Positions 36,345 to 48,836 of a stretch of DNA of 64,000 nucleotides are shown here, piece by piece. Every line of letters starts with the position of its first letter. The stretch's first letter is position 1. A program made the position numbers and the translations under genes. The stretch comes from Boswellia sacra (Eukaryota > Streptophyta > Magnoliopsida > Sapindales > Burseraceae). The stretch spans positions 496,001 through 560,000 of the forward strand of contig SNVD02014754.1 in NCBI GenBank assembly GCA_013180625.2. The letters run 5' to 3'. The notes below the pieces were generated by a model. That model was not told where the DNA came from, searched no databases, and was given only the letters and a program-made list of their open reading frames with translations.

Positions 36345-36975
36345 TTAGACATAGTCGAATAGGCGAGGTACAAACAATAGGAATAAGAACTTCAACTTCG
36401 AGCGTTCTTCATATCAAAATTAATATCAATATATTTTCTTTAAAATTTAACATAATTTAAAATTAATCAAATATTTTTAAATTATTTTAAAAATAAAAAC
36501 ATAAAATTTATTATATTCATCATTTTATCTTTAGATTATGTTTATATATATTTATTATCATTATTTTTTACTCCTTGTTTAATAATGCATATGCATGTTA
36601 GAATTTACGCTGCATTCATTTTGTTACGTGTAAATTTTAGAAATTCTGCATAGATAGCTTGGCATGAGCATAATATGTTAGAAAAAAAACTCTACTTTGG
36701 AGCTAAAATATGTTTGGTTTTTTATTGCTTATTTTTTGAAGCTTCGAAAAGGCAAAAAGGCATTAATTTTGTAACAGAAGTGAAAACAAATTCGAATTAG
36801 CAAGGAGAAATGGGACAAAAACTGAAAAAAAAAAAAAAAAAGGACACCCGTAAAAGTAAAATCTGCACTCTGTCGATTTGTGCGTTTTTTTTTTTTCCTC
36901 ATGATGATGGTTTGATGGATTTTCATTTCTTGAATTTATTACCGGATTTCACTACAGACGAATTACAACTCAAGG
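36345..36975. other. AT-rich spacer downstream of the SWIB/Plus3/GYF gene
   Basis: No gene is seen. The part nearest 36975 should contain the 3' UTR of the gene on the minus strand. An A-run near 36825 and T-runs near 36887 are present. Confidence 0.5.
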
Positions 36976-39900
36976 TTATCTTCTAGAATTTGTAGGAAAC
37001 ACCCACTGTAGAATGTCATGCAATAATACAGCACTGTTTTCGTCCTGACCAGCTTTCCAGACCTTGAAATCTGGAGGAAAATAATCCGCATCCCTCCAAC
37101 GTTTTAGTGATGTAATTGAAAAGGGGCCCTGTATATCTCCTTGGGGATCAGAATAATGCCATTCCAATCTTCCCAGCCCACTGTCAAACATCTGATTTCC
37201 TCTGTTTGGATCTTCCGTCTCCTCATCATCACTCAAATCAATCACCTGCCCTTCCATCATCCCGGGAGAAACCTTACTTTCCTCCTTTCTTCCGAGGTTC
37301 ATTACAGCATTGCACTCACTTCTCAACTCTATTGCTAGCTTTTGCTGTCTTTGAACAGTAACATCAAACTGATTCTCTGCAACAAACTCAAGATGCCAGT
37401 AAATAATACTTACTAGAGAATAAATTCTCCTTATATACATATTAGAACATGCCAGAGAGGACAAATAAATGATGCAAAGCATAACCTAGTCAGCAAGGAT
37501 TGGGAACCACTCACTTAGATCAAGAAAAACAAAAGAAAGAAACTATCAACAGGTTTTATAAGAAATGCAACAAATATTAGCAATTTGATGATTTCCTCTT
37601 TCTTTTTACTCTTTGCTCAGGTGAAAATGAACCTTATATTCTGAACATAACAACTACTTACCCATTTCAGTATGCTCTCTTGACTTCAGCAAGGTAGCTT
37701 GGATTCCTGTAAAATAAATTACTATAATGTCAACCACGAGCAAAATTATATCTTAGAAAAAAAAAAAAAAGAGAAGAAGAAGACTAAAATCTTCTTCCAC
37801 TGCACTAAATGGAATTAGTAATACAGAAGCATAGGAAATTGACTACATCAACAAATGAATGTCAAAGTCAATAAAACAAATACATACGAGGAATTACTCG
37901 GGGGTTATATGTCAACCACCAATCTTGTTCATTTCTTTCTGACTTAACTTTTGGTTGTGGTAAGCGGTCCAATGCCGTGAAATGGTAATTCACAATATAA
38001 GATACTATGAAGATTATGCATTGCACCGCCTGCTCCTGCTTAGATGTTGTCCTTTGTATCTAAATCTAATCATAACATAGCATATTTTATGTGATGCCAC
38101 TAACACCTAAAAAATATTCATAATAAATATTGCTACAATAAGCAGGCCACATTCACCTCGTCAATCGATAGATGTCATCAGTCACCATTTTTCCTTTTGC
38201 CCTGGGTGGTAGTATTTTTCTTTATATTTGTATCTCTTAGTTCTATTTATTATAGTCATCTTTCCTACCAGATAGGTCAGGACTAAAATAGATTAACAAT
38301 ACATACCCATATCATTTTCAAAATTTAAAACCAACCACACCTTTTTACGAAATTTTGAAAATAAAAACACAAAATTCAAAAACAAACACACCCAGACACA
38401 TACACAACCGTAAATATATCTAAAAACAAATGTTGCATGTGCTTGTGCATGTATACATGCGCAAGCATGTGCGCAAATACACAGACAGATCAAGAAACCT
38501 CGTTCTGGAGGCAACCGTGGAAAGAAAAGAAATAATCTTGAAGACACATCTGCAGACTTTGTACTGAGATTCCAAAGATGACAAAAGTACCAATTTCTGC
38601 CAAATGACAAGTAGGAACCTCTGAACCTGCCCTGAGGATCGATACTGGAGAACCATCATTTACTTGTTTCATACAATCTGAATTGTCCTCTAGTGTAACT
38701 GCATGATCGACTTCATCAGCAATAACTTTTGGAACTTCACGCAAAAGCCGTGACTGCTCAGCAGCAGTCTGAAGCAGCTGTCTTCTTTCCAGGTACTCAA
38801 ATAGTGTAAGAATCAAACGAGTTAAGGATTCAGTTACCGACAATTGATTGGTTCAGTTTCAAGGAACAAATATTTTTTGTAATAAAACTGACATATATCT
38901 ATATCATTAGGTAGGGAAAAACAACCAAATAGCATGTTATCATGAAAGTAAAACAGATTGCCTAAAATTTTAAGTGCCTTCTCTATACTGCCCCACACAA
39001 TACTTCACTTGATTTAAAGAAGCACAAACCTTTCAGAGAGAAGATGGGGAAAAGTTTCCTGGTAAGTTTTCCGCTATGCCTCCCACATTACAGAGGGAAA
39101 AAAGAGTAATCCTTGAAGCTGGAACACTAGAGGTTAGAGATGCCTAGTCAGAACTCAACAAAACTATTTCCTTAGAACTTCTTGACAGCCAAACAGAGAT
39201 CAGTGTCCAGATAACCTCAAACAAATCTTACAAAATCAATCTTTCCTCCCGTGACTAACATCCTTAATCAGAACTGCTTACGGCAGTGATCCTATAGACT
39301 GTGCCATCAAGCCTTGGTCTCAGAGAATAGCATCTAGAATCTTTCTGCCACCACCAATCACAGTGCATCTTTACTTCTCACGGAAAGAATCCACTACAAT
39401 GCACCAGTTTCCACAGAGTGAAAATTACTTCAGTAGTTCTCTGTCAAATTATATGAAAGAGATTAGCACTTATTATGTTACTAGTTTGCATCTTTTCAGG
39501 TATGTCAGTTGATTAAGTTTGGCCAGCGTCCTATCTTTGAACAAGTTATTTAACCAGATTTTCTTTCTTAGTAATTTTATATTTATTAGATCATACAGAT
39601 AATGTGTCTTTATGAAAAAGGTTATTATAACAGACAACCTACATAAAATAAACCCAGCCAGTGTACATAATTTTGTAGACATCAAAAAAGGATATTCTCT
39701 GCGCCATCCCTTCTCATTGGCTCGATCAATGAGTTTTTGCAGCAAAGCGAGTTCTCCCACGAGCCACTGCAACAAATCCACAACACAAAACAGAAAGAGC
39801 CACAGGAAGTTGAAATCAACCCTCAATTACACAAAGGGAAAGACTATGACCAATATATTAATTTTGGTCAAGAAATTTACAGTTCACATGGATATAGATA

Positions 39901-42553
39901 AGGATAATGAATAATCTGCAGATGTGCTTTCAATTCATCACTTGTTAATAATAGTTTTTTTAAATTTTAATTTCTTTTATTCATTATTTTTTTCTCCGTC
40001 TAACCAAAGTACATACGTGCTTTGTTATGTCTTCATGCAATATTAAAGCCTTCTCTTCAAGCTCCACCTGGCAAAAATAAAAAGCACATAAATAAAGGAC
40101 AACTTCTTACAGATAACTAATTATCGTCTATTTAAAACAAAAGAGTTATCAATAATGGGGAAAGTAGAAAAACTCAAACATCATTTACATCAAAATATTT
40201 CCCTACTGGTTTTTCCATAGCAAAATACTTTCGAAAGATGATGTACATCATCTGGTAATGAATACAAGCAAGCAAATAAACATTTGTTACAAAAAGAAAG
40301 TTTTACATGATCACCCATAATAAGAAGTGACAAAACTTACAACCGTTGGCCTCTTGAGCAAACCATCTTTTACTCTTTGACGCAAATCTTCACATTCTTC
40401 CTGCAACCAAGATAACAAAGAGAAGAAACTTTCCAAGATATATCAGCAATTTGATAATTATGAAATTTGATTTCTTTATTTATTGATTGGGAAAACTTGG
40501 AACTAAACAAAACCAATGCCAACTGTCCACTGCTGTTTCAGCAAAAGGCTGAGGCCAAAGCTATAGAATATACACGTAGAAAATTTTCCACATATATAAC
40601 AGCCAGCATTCAGAGCGACATTAAATCTTTAATCCAGAACTTATGTTGTAGTCAGAAAAAACACTACCTTCCTCCTGATATGCATATGCTATTTTCAAGG
40701 ATAACAGAAAATCCTACATAGATTTTTTACTTAAATAGGAATATCAAGTCCATGGGCTGATCTAAAATTTGAACATCATCATGTTGCTGAGTATAATGAT
40801 CAATAAAACTCATTATTATCCAGTGAAACAATCAAATTTCAGAATAAAGAATTGGACATCAAGTTCTATATCTGAAGATGAGAGTTAGTTCCAAATTGTC
40901 ACACAACCATACCACGGACTTTTCATTTTTTTTTTTAATTTTTGTCTTTTATTTTAATAAGAAACTAGAATAATTATATTGGTAAACAAAATCAACATAA
41001 GTCTATACAAAGTGAATTATATCATGGGACATCCAAAAAGATTCAAATCAAACTAAGAACAAGCTTTTAGAAATGACAAGAATATTTCATTTCTCATGGA
41101 GATTGCAACATTCTTTGTAAGTTATCAGAAAAAATATATTAAAAAAAATAATGCCGATGTTAGTTTGTAATTATCATTGAAAAATTGCTTATCATCATGT
41201 GTTGTACTTAGAACCTAGAACTTAAGGTTATAACACCTGACATTCAAGTAGCCGGATTCTTCTATCTTAATGGAAAGAAAGTTCTACCCTTTGATGAAAG
41301 AATTACATGAAAAGGAGTCATGTCAAATAAATTTCCCCTTTGACTTTTTTAGAATAAGGCCGCCGCGCCCCAACCACACCCCCCCACCCCCCTCTTTCTT
41401 TTTTTTTTTTGGAGTAAGCTCAAAAGACGGGAAAATTTAAACGGAAGTATTAAAGTTGCTGCCAGAAAGGTTGTAGGCATAGTAAAATGCTTTCACTTAT
41501 CCAACGGTAAAATATATAAAGTGAAAAAGCAGAATAATAGTTGACTGACAAGACTTTGGCTCGGTATCATCAGCAAAACTGAGTTAGATTTATGCATTGT
41601 GTGGCTATTACCTCAGAGAAGTTATCATCTGAAAGTGTGGAAATTTGAATATCTTTAATAAAATTTGAAGCTTGAAGAAGAATTTCTGTACTTGTATCAT
41701 CATTTCCAGACACCTGTTTTAGACCTAGACAACAGACAATGGAACCACAACATTGATCAGAATAAAACCAAAAATAGACTAACTTCTCTATTGATAGATA
41801 AGAATCAGATACACAATCTCAATATAATAGGCAACGATAAAGCCAGGAAAGAGAGTGTTCAATTAAATAATTACTGACTGAACCTGTAACTTGCAGAAGG
41901 CGATAAGAGTTTTTCTGAAGGTAGTCATTAGGGTCTGATTTGATCCTTACAAAGCTTCCTAGTATTTTGTGCTCAAAGGTTCCAGGACACTTCAAAAGAT
42001 CTTGAACCAAACTCCTTTTCAAGTACACAAGCTTAATGTTATCTGGAATTATGGAAGCAAAACAGCTTTTGGGAGTTTCCAGAACTATTTTCTTCTTCGA
42101 ACTTTTTCTCCCCAAACTCACACTTTTTTGTTGTTGGTGGTCATTCTCCTCTTCTGAACTGCCTAAAAACTCATCATCTGATTCATCCTGGTTTTCAGCA
42201 TAATGTGCCTCCAGCATATCATAGACTTTAATTTTGCTAATAGATTTTCTTCCAAATAGCGAATGAAGTCTATCATCACAAACAATTTTTTTCTTTTTTT
42301 GTGGGTTAAGAAGGTTTTTTTCAGTCACATATTTGTTAATAATGTCCGTTACATCATATTGAGAGATTTGTTGGCTGGTATCTTTGCCGATTGACTGAAG
42401 AAATTCAATGAGTGGCTTTGAACCCCAACCAAAAAACTCCATTTTCTTTGATCTGGCCTTCCTTTTCACACTAGTTAGAGGAGGAGAAAGCTTCCCCTGC
42501 CCATTATATTCTTCCACCCAAAAGAAAGTTTCTGCTTCTACTCTTCCGTCCAT
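36976..42553 (-). CDS. SWIB/MDM2, Plus-3 and GYF domain protein, 8 exons
   Basis: Nuclear protein of the type represented by Arabidopsis At5g08430. SWIB and Plus-3 domains are associated with chromatin and transcription elongation complexes, and GYF binds proline-rich partners. Exons: 42553-41884, 41724-41612, 40400-40341, 40067-40017, 39766-39696, 38805-38591, 37706-37662, 37376-36976. The phases close to 541 residues, near the 553 I recall for At5g08430. Domains: SWIB at about 38-115 (FFGWGSKPLIEFLQSIG), Plus-3 from about 168 (IKLVYLKRSLVQDLL, HKILGSFVRIKSDP), helical EYLERRQLLQTAAEQSRLL after residue 325, an acidic DLSDDEETED stretch, and GYF at about 480-535 (LEWHYSDPQGDIQGPF, KRWRDADYFPPDFKVWKAG). 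The intron between exons 5 and 6 has AT-AC ends and U12-type signals; the others are GT-AG. The start codon is the first ATG in frame with FFWVEE, a usual N-terminus. Confidence 0.92.
38806..39695 (-). other. U12-type AT-AC intron (intron 5 of the SWIB/Plus3/GYF gene)
   Basis: On the minus strand the intron starts ATATCCTTT directly after ...CGCAGAGA, an exact match to the U12 5' splice-site consensus. It ends TTCTTAC, with TCCTTAAC, the U12 branch-point consensus, whose branch A lies about 16 bases before the 3' end. Joining the exons there gives the continuous in-frame reading WRRELFEYLERRQ. I found no GT-AG alternative that keeps the frame and this wording. Confidence 0.85.
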
Positions 42554-43545
42554 ATTAACACTAACAAGTCAAATATACAAATTCGAAATTGGCCAGCGAC
42601 CACCACCAAGCTATCCCGCTCAACTCAAGCAACCCAGCTACACAAGACAAATAGGTATGAAGAAAATCATCAACGCAAATCCACAAACAGAAACAGAAAA
42701 TTTTAAATGCCCAATCTTCAACGCTATATCTGCCGCCGATATGCTACAAAGACACGAAAGAACAAAAGGAAAGAGAAATCGGTACCTTAAGCCAACATAC
42801 GCTGGCAGTATTGCGAGTGAGAGAGAGAGGAGTTCATGACCGCTACCCGTAGTACCGTTTCCAAACTAAATGGGGAATCCTGCACATCCTACGCTAACAA
42901 TCTCTCAGTAAAAGTAACCACGTAACCCGGAGATACCATAGAATAGCCTCCCTCGGGGGCTTTTCAAGAAGTGCAAGCCCAATGTTTAATTGATGATCTA
43001 CCAGCCTCTTGGCAGACCAAAACGCCCTTTCCGTTCAAAACTAGGACTGTGAAAATCTCCATAGGCCGCAGCCCACTTGGGGTGGGGATAGGATTGGAAG
43101 TATAGGGATTTGCTGTTGATGAGGATCAAAATTTAGAATTTAGTGTTTAAACTTAAGTCTTGGGCTTGGATTTGGAGTTTAGGATTCAACATAAAATTTT
43201 GAGGTGTTTTTCTTTAAGGTCCATCAAATCTCCTTTTATTATAAAGGAAAAATTTTACAAATGACTCAAAGATTAGGCCTATTTATAAATGACTTCAACT
43301 TTTTTTAAATCAGTAGAAATGATCTTTCCATATAGTCTTCTGTTAACGTATATACATGATGGTCAGTTACCTTTGTACCTTTCTGACAATTGCAAATGTT
43401 AGTAGCCTTTTCAGTATAAAATGATTTGTTCAAATCCCTATGAAAACACTATAGACCAACGACTATAAAAAATTATATATGAGCACCTGAATCCTTTTTA
43501 CACATCTCACTTCTATTTTACATATATCACTTCTATTTTACATAT
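42554..43545. other. Promoter-side spacer of the SWIB/Plus3/GYF gene
   Basis: 42554-42850 probably contains the 5' UTR (and perhaps a UTR intron) of the minus-strand gene. The rest shows no gene. Near 43500-43545 a short unit ttctattttacatat is repeated in tandem just before the hairpin. Confidence 0.45.
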
Positions 43546-43600
43546 AACCTGTCTTGCATCACTTCTATTCATGGCTGATAGAAGTGATGCAAGACAGGTT
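43546..43600. repeat. Perfect 23-bp inverted repeat with 9-nt loop
   Basis: The left arm 43546-43568 begins AACCTGTCTTGCATC. The right arm 43578-43600 is its exact reverse complement, ending GATGCAAGACAGGTT. The loop is TCATGGCTG. It could form a 23-bp stem in DNA or RNA. It lies 24 bp upstream of an unassigned open frame. Confidence 0.95.
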
Positions 43601-43624
43601 AATCATTAATGGTGGCTTGATAAG

Positions 43625-43909
43625 TTGAAGAACAAAAGGTGTTTGTATGACAGAAAAGCCAAGGTTAAAATTTCAGAATCACATGTTAACCTAAACAAGC
43701 TGTACTTCTATTATGAAAGAAGGGTGTGTGACTATTATTCTTTTTGGATTCCAGATATAGAGGAATTTGATGGATTGCTATATGGAAACATGGCTGTGCA
43801 AGATGAGTTTTTGTCTTTGAAGTATAGAATGAAGACTGTAGCAGCAGGTTTGAAGAAAATATTGTACCTCAATATCCAACTTCTGAATTCGTTATTTGTA
43901 GTTGTGTAA
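43625..43909 (+). other. Unassigned open reading frame, 94 codons
   Basis: An open frame next to the hairpin. It is rich in Lys, Tyr and Arg (KNKRCLYDRKAKVK, LYFYYERRVCDYYSFWIPD), without a signal peptide or known motif, and the last 15 residues are hydrophobic. The composition is more protein-like than most AT-rich frames here. It may be a decayed piece of a transposon gene, given the MuDR relic on the other strand from 44.5 kb. I do not recognise it and it may not be expressed. Confidence 0.25.
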
Positions 43910-44499
43910 GCTATTGCTAATTCAGGTAATGCAAAATGAAAATTTTAGAGAATGAAACGAAAGCTACTGCTAATGGATGAAAGTATTGGAAAAAAAAGAA
44001 AAAGAAAATGCAAGAATGAATCCAGAAATTAATGAATAAATCCTGATATATCATCGACAACTGATATGGATTGCATAACTGCGTACATTTACAATTACAA
44101 ATTATGTTAAACATCATAGTATCTTTCATTTGAGACATAACATATATTTCAATCTCAGTTAGCCTATACAAAAAAAAAAAAAAAAAGAGTTGAGTTTTTG
44201 AGTGCCAGCCCATACAAAAACTTATGTTAATTTTTTTTTTTGTCTTCCTAATATTTTGGCTAAAAAATAGTTCAACTAGCATTATATGTTGACTGTGTTT
44301 AGGCTAAAGCACCAAAAAAGAATTCCAAAAAAAAAAGAAAAAACATATGTCTAAAATATGCTACTGAGCTTAATTACCGTGAAAATCATGGCTAAGATGA
44401 AGTTCCAACAATAGATCCTGCAGTAGTTGTAGCCCTTCCAGCACTGCCACAACATAAAATGCAGTGTAACACATTTGTAAATCTTTCAAATTTTTGCAT

Positions 44500-47072
44500 T
44501 TGAATTTAAACAAGTTATTACATAAAAAATTTAGGCATATTTCTCAAACCAGCAGTTGCACTTATTCTCCCAGTAGCTCTAAGTCCCCTCCCAACACTTG
44601 TAAATCCCTTCCTCGCAGGTCTTCCTCTTCTCCCATAATCCTAGCACCTTTCATAGCAAGGGCTTTTTTTTATCATATTTCCAATAGAGATTTGAGATAG
44701 ATATCTATATCTATTACTTTTTCTGCGGCTTCTGGGGACATTACATATTGGGGGGGTCTAAAACATCTGTTCTAGTATGAAGGCCCACCAAACACCGAAT
44801 CCTATTTGGAGGCAAACAAATGTTGGTGCATTTCAGTACAACAGCCTTTTCATCTTGGGTTGCTCTCATTGTTTTCTCTGTTTAGCACTTTTTGGTCTAC
44901 CTGGTTGTCTCTTACAACTGCAAGGGTGTGGATTTTAATTCTTTACTTCTTCCTGACACACCAATCTGGTATTGGCATTATCATGCTTGAATATATTTGA
45001 ACATAAGCTTGCCTCTTGAAGTAATCATGGACGTACCTAACTAGGTCCAGCCTATTCCTTGTCAAACAGGCCATGACATGCTTGCAAGGTACACCACCAA
45101 TCTGCCAAGCCCCAGACTCATAAGTCTACTCATTAATTTCACTACATAGGCCTTTTCCATATCAAGTAGCTCGTAACTGTTGTCTTTACTACAAAGTATC
45201 TTATGGTTCCTCCATGTTTTTCTTTGTTTTTCAATTTTTAATAACATTTGATGGCATGTTGGTGTCCTAAGTCTGAGTACTTTCAACACTCTCATGAAAC
45301 TTTATCATTACTCTCCTTCTAATATATTTAACTAATGTGAGAAGTGATTTACTTCTCAGTTTATCCAACCAGCTACTGAAGGACTTAGGTTCTTTGTTAC
45401 ATGATCACACTTTAAATCCTCATCAAATGCATGTCTAGACCACAAACTAGCAGGTATGTTATTAAGGTACATGAATGCTGTCTCATCTAGGATTTTAATT
45501 TATTTCATGGCATCAATGAATGCCATTTGTTGGTGGCCCTACTAGCCATCAAAAATAGGTTCTTAAACAAAACACCCGAGCATCACCTCTGAAATTGGCA
45601 TAAATATACCTTGCACAATATCTATTATAGGCATTAGGCCATGTGTCCTCCAATGATTTGACTAATCCCTTCTACCTATCACTCATGATTGTGAATGTTT
45701 TGTTCTACTCAAGCCTATGTATTCCAATAAATGATCCAAAAGAAAAAACTTCCCCTTCACAAACCATCACAGCTAATGGAAATATGCCATTTTTAGCATT
45801 TAACGCAACTGCAGATAAAAGTACATTCCTAAAAATTCCCTTCACATGACATTCATCAATCCCTACAAATGGCCTACTAGAAACAAACGCTATCTTTTGG
45901 GCTGGAAAGAAAAAAAAAAAACTCTTTAAAAAATTGGATTAGATGAAGGACCCTTATGTTCTACCATTATTTTTGGAATGGCAGCACTAGGATTGGTGGT
46001 CAAAACCATGTTGGCATCTTTAGACCATTGCATATGACTTAGCATGATTATCCTCTAGCTTCTCTTGTGCTCTTTTTGGCCCTATACAACCTCTGTCTAC
46101 CCACATTTATCCCCTCTTTTTCTGACTCACTCACCATGAACTTGACCTGTAAATCTGGCATCTTCTTAAAGGTGTCTTAGAACCTCTTGTAAATCTATGG
46201 GGGATATGGCCTCATTAGTTTGATCAGTCCAAGCACAAAAGTGTTTGTTGAATATTTTTACCATAAAATTATGTCCATCTAGAAGAACATATGCATGTAT
46301 CCTCCATTGACAGCCTTCACTGCAGCACTTAACAGTCACCACCCTAGTTTTGACACTTTTAATTCTCTTAATATTATAGCTAGCATACACTACGTAGTCT
46401 TTTAATGCCATTCTAAATTCTACTATAGACTTAAAAATATCCCTTACTTTAGACTCAATATCCTTATCATCCCCAAGGTGCACAAACTCTTTACACTTTA
46501 ACTTCCTAGCTATCTTTGTTAATGGTGCATCCTCTACGCTCTTGCTATCTGAGGACTCATCACCTAACTCATAACCTTCTAACTTGTCATTATCTATGGA
46601 CTTTCTTTGATTCCATCCTTGTCATACCCCTGAGATGCGTACCCACCATTGACATCATTCCCCTCATCGTCCCTCCTTAATGGTGCACCTCATCAATTAA
46701 CTACCTAATGTCCTCAGGTAAACCAGAACTCCTATCCTCGGATATGTATCGAGAAAAACTAGAGTTTGATTTTGGTTCATGATTAGTATAATTCACTGTG
46801 GCTTGTGTTTTAGTAAGTGGATTGGGGTGAGTAGTCGGATTTGTGTTCGAGATTAGATTTGTTTGTGAAGCTGGAATAATTTGAGTACAACATGATTGTT
46901 GACTCTCAAGACCTTGCAAAATTTCCTGATTTAATAGCTCCTCTATGTTTAAATATGTCTGGCCTATTGATTCTAAGATCTGAAATGGTTCAGGATTCCC
47001 TAGTGGTTCTGGTATGTAAGGAGTTTGGTCAATTAGGCCAGTTGATGGGGTTTGGACAATGTGTACGGGCAA
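44500..47072 (-). pseudogene. MuDR-type (Mutator) transposase gene, broken
   Basis: Relic of an autonomous Mutator-like element. From the N-terminus (47072 leftward) there is a low-complexity Gln/Asn/Pro-rich region. Then comes the MuDR DNA-binding zinc domain (46483-46166), with VVTVKCCSEGCQWRIHA and the following Phe/His residues. A catalytic-region piece follows near 45875-45840 (PFVGIDECHVKG, carrying the first catalytic Asp) and MVCEGEVFSFG near 45750. A SWIM zinc finger (GGVPCKHVMAC) lies near 45110-45062. A basic Gly/Arg tail (GRRGRPARKGFTSVGRGLRATGR) is near 44640-44560. Stops and frameshifts lie between all these parts, so it cannot make transposase. The terminal inverted repeats were not located. 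Confidence 0.8.
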
Positions 47073-48214
47073 AGGATCAATACTAACATGATTTCATTTC
47101 CACCCTTTGATAGTTACTACCACATTAATACATAAATTTCAAAAACTTTTTGTTAAAGAAACTTACATCAAAACGATTTAGTCTAAAGTAATTAATCAAT
47201 TCTTAGTCATTTAGTCATTTTATGTTTTTTGTTATCTTTTTTTTTTTTACTTCAGATTGATTCTTAGATAAATTCATCTTACGGAAAAAGACAATTTTTT
47301 TAGCTTTTGTCTAAATACAAATGAGTTGTAGGCTCCTAATTCTTTAAAATACTTATCATATAAAATTCATTTATGATATTTAACTTAAACTATACAATAT
47401 TTAAATAAATATAACTCATATATAACTTATTCATTTTTATATCTTAGAATAAAATAATTAAGTTATATCCCACTACTTTTTGACAACCTTTAAAGAATTT
47501 GATTATTTTATAATCAATTTTTGTTAATAAACACATTTTAGTGTTAACTTAAGGAGTGAGTGATTATTTTGAATTTTATTTTCATTTCCTATACTTCTAG
47601 TTTATGGGTAAATAAAATTTCTTCCTTTGTATCTCAATAAATAAAATATTATTCTTTTATTCAAAAAAAATACAACACAAATTAAGTTATATGAAATGAT
47701 TAGATAAGTGAATTTAAAAGCTAACAATAATTACTTAAGGTTGATAATTTGACATAATAATGCTATTTATCATATAAATGAATTTTCGGGAATAATTTGT
47801 AAGTGTATTGTTGCCCTCCATAAAATATACTTTTCTCCCTAAAATTTAAAGATGTATAAATATGTCTTGATTTCTCATTTTTTTCTTTTAGTTTCATGTT
47901 TAGTAGCATATATTTAAAGATAAAATTAAGAATTTCATAATTATCATCTTACGAGTCTTTAGGAATGAAATTGTTATTTTATGAACTTGAAGTGGTGTAA
48001 ATGACAGTTACCATTATTTTATCATCGACATAATGCCTGTGTCATTTTATGTAAATTAGAGGAGCAGCAGAGAAAGCTACTGACAAGACCAACTGGAACA
48101 CATTTTACAAACTATAACAAAAGGGCAGTGATAACCCAACATGATACAGGCATCCACACCCAAGCCTTCCTCTAGAGCGTGCAGAGACCCACAATTTTGT
48201 TGAATTATCTATGA
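47073..48214. other. AT-rich spacer
   Basis: No gene is seen. Very AT-rich, possibly including the outer part of the Mutator-like element whose transposase relic ends at 47072. Confidence 0.5.
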
Positions 48215-48836
48215 GGGGTAACTAACAAACCCCCTGAGGTTTGGCTGATTAGCAACTGACTTTTCAGAAGTATACATTTTCTCCTTGTCGTTAACTGTCT
48301 GTCATTAGAAATAATAGAAAGGAGGTAAAATTGTAATTAGGATATTTAAGTAAATCCACTACTTGGGCTTGACACATCGGCATTAATAATGACAATTACA
48401 AAGGAATATATTTTTCAATAAAATAACTAACTATTTGTATAACCAAGAAATTTCTATAACCGCATGAAAAATTCTCTAATTCAATGATCACATTCATATT
48501 TATCAAACCAGCACATATCCAAATTAAAAATAATATATATATATATATATCTGTGCGTGTGTGTGTGTGCGCGCGCATGTGTGTATGTGTGCGTGTGCGT
48601 GTGTGTTGTGTGTGTGTGTGTGTTAGTTAATCTTGAATATTTTGAATATTTTAATCACTCATCTTTTGATATAAGGGTATTATGGACATTTAAAGGTTTT
48701 GGCATGATACAAACATGTTAGTAACTATGTTTCTTGAATGGTAGATAACGGCAAGGGGGAATTGTGTATTTTCAAAAAGTTAACGATTAAATTGTTATGA
48801 AGCCAAGCCTGAAGGTTTATTGTAATATCCTTTATC
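48215..48836. mobile_element. MITE with a microsatellite core, ~620 bp
   Basis: The left arm (ctgaggtttggctgattagcaa, ccttgtcgttaactgtctg, 48215-48305) is mirrored on the right (reverse complement ttcaggcttggcttcataacaa, cccttgccgttatctacc, 48740-48836). The arms are long and diverged. The centre is occupied by the microsatellite listed next. No transposase. Ends are approximate. Confidence 0.6.
48531..48622. repeat. Compound (TA)n-(TG/CG)n microsatellite
   Basis: A (TA) run is followed by about 70 bp of alternating purine/pyrimidine, mostly TG with CG interruptions (gtgcgcgcgcatgtg). Such strictly alternating sequence is prone to slippage and can adopt left-handed DNA. Confidence 0.95.
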
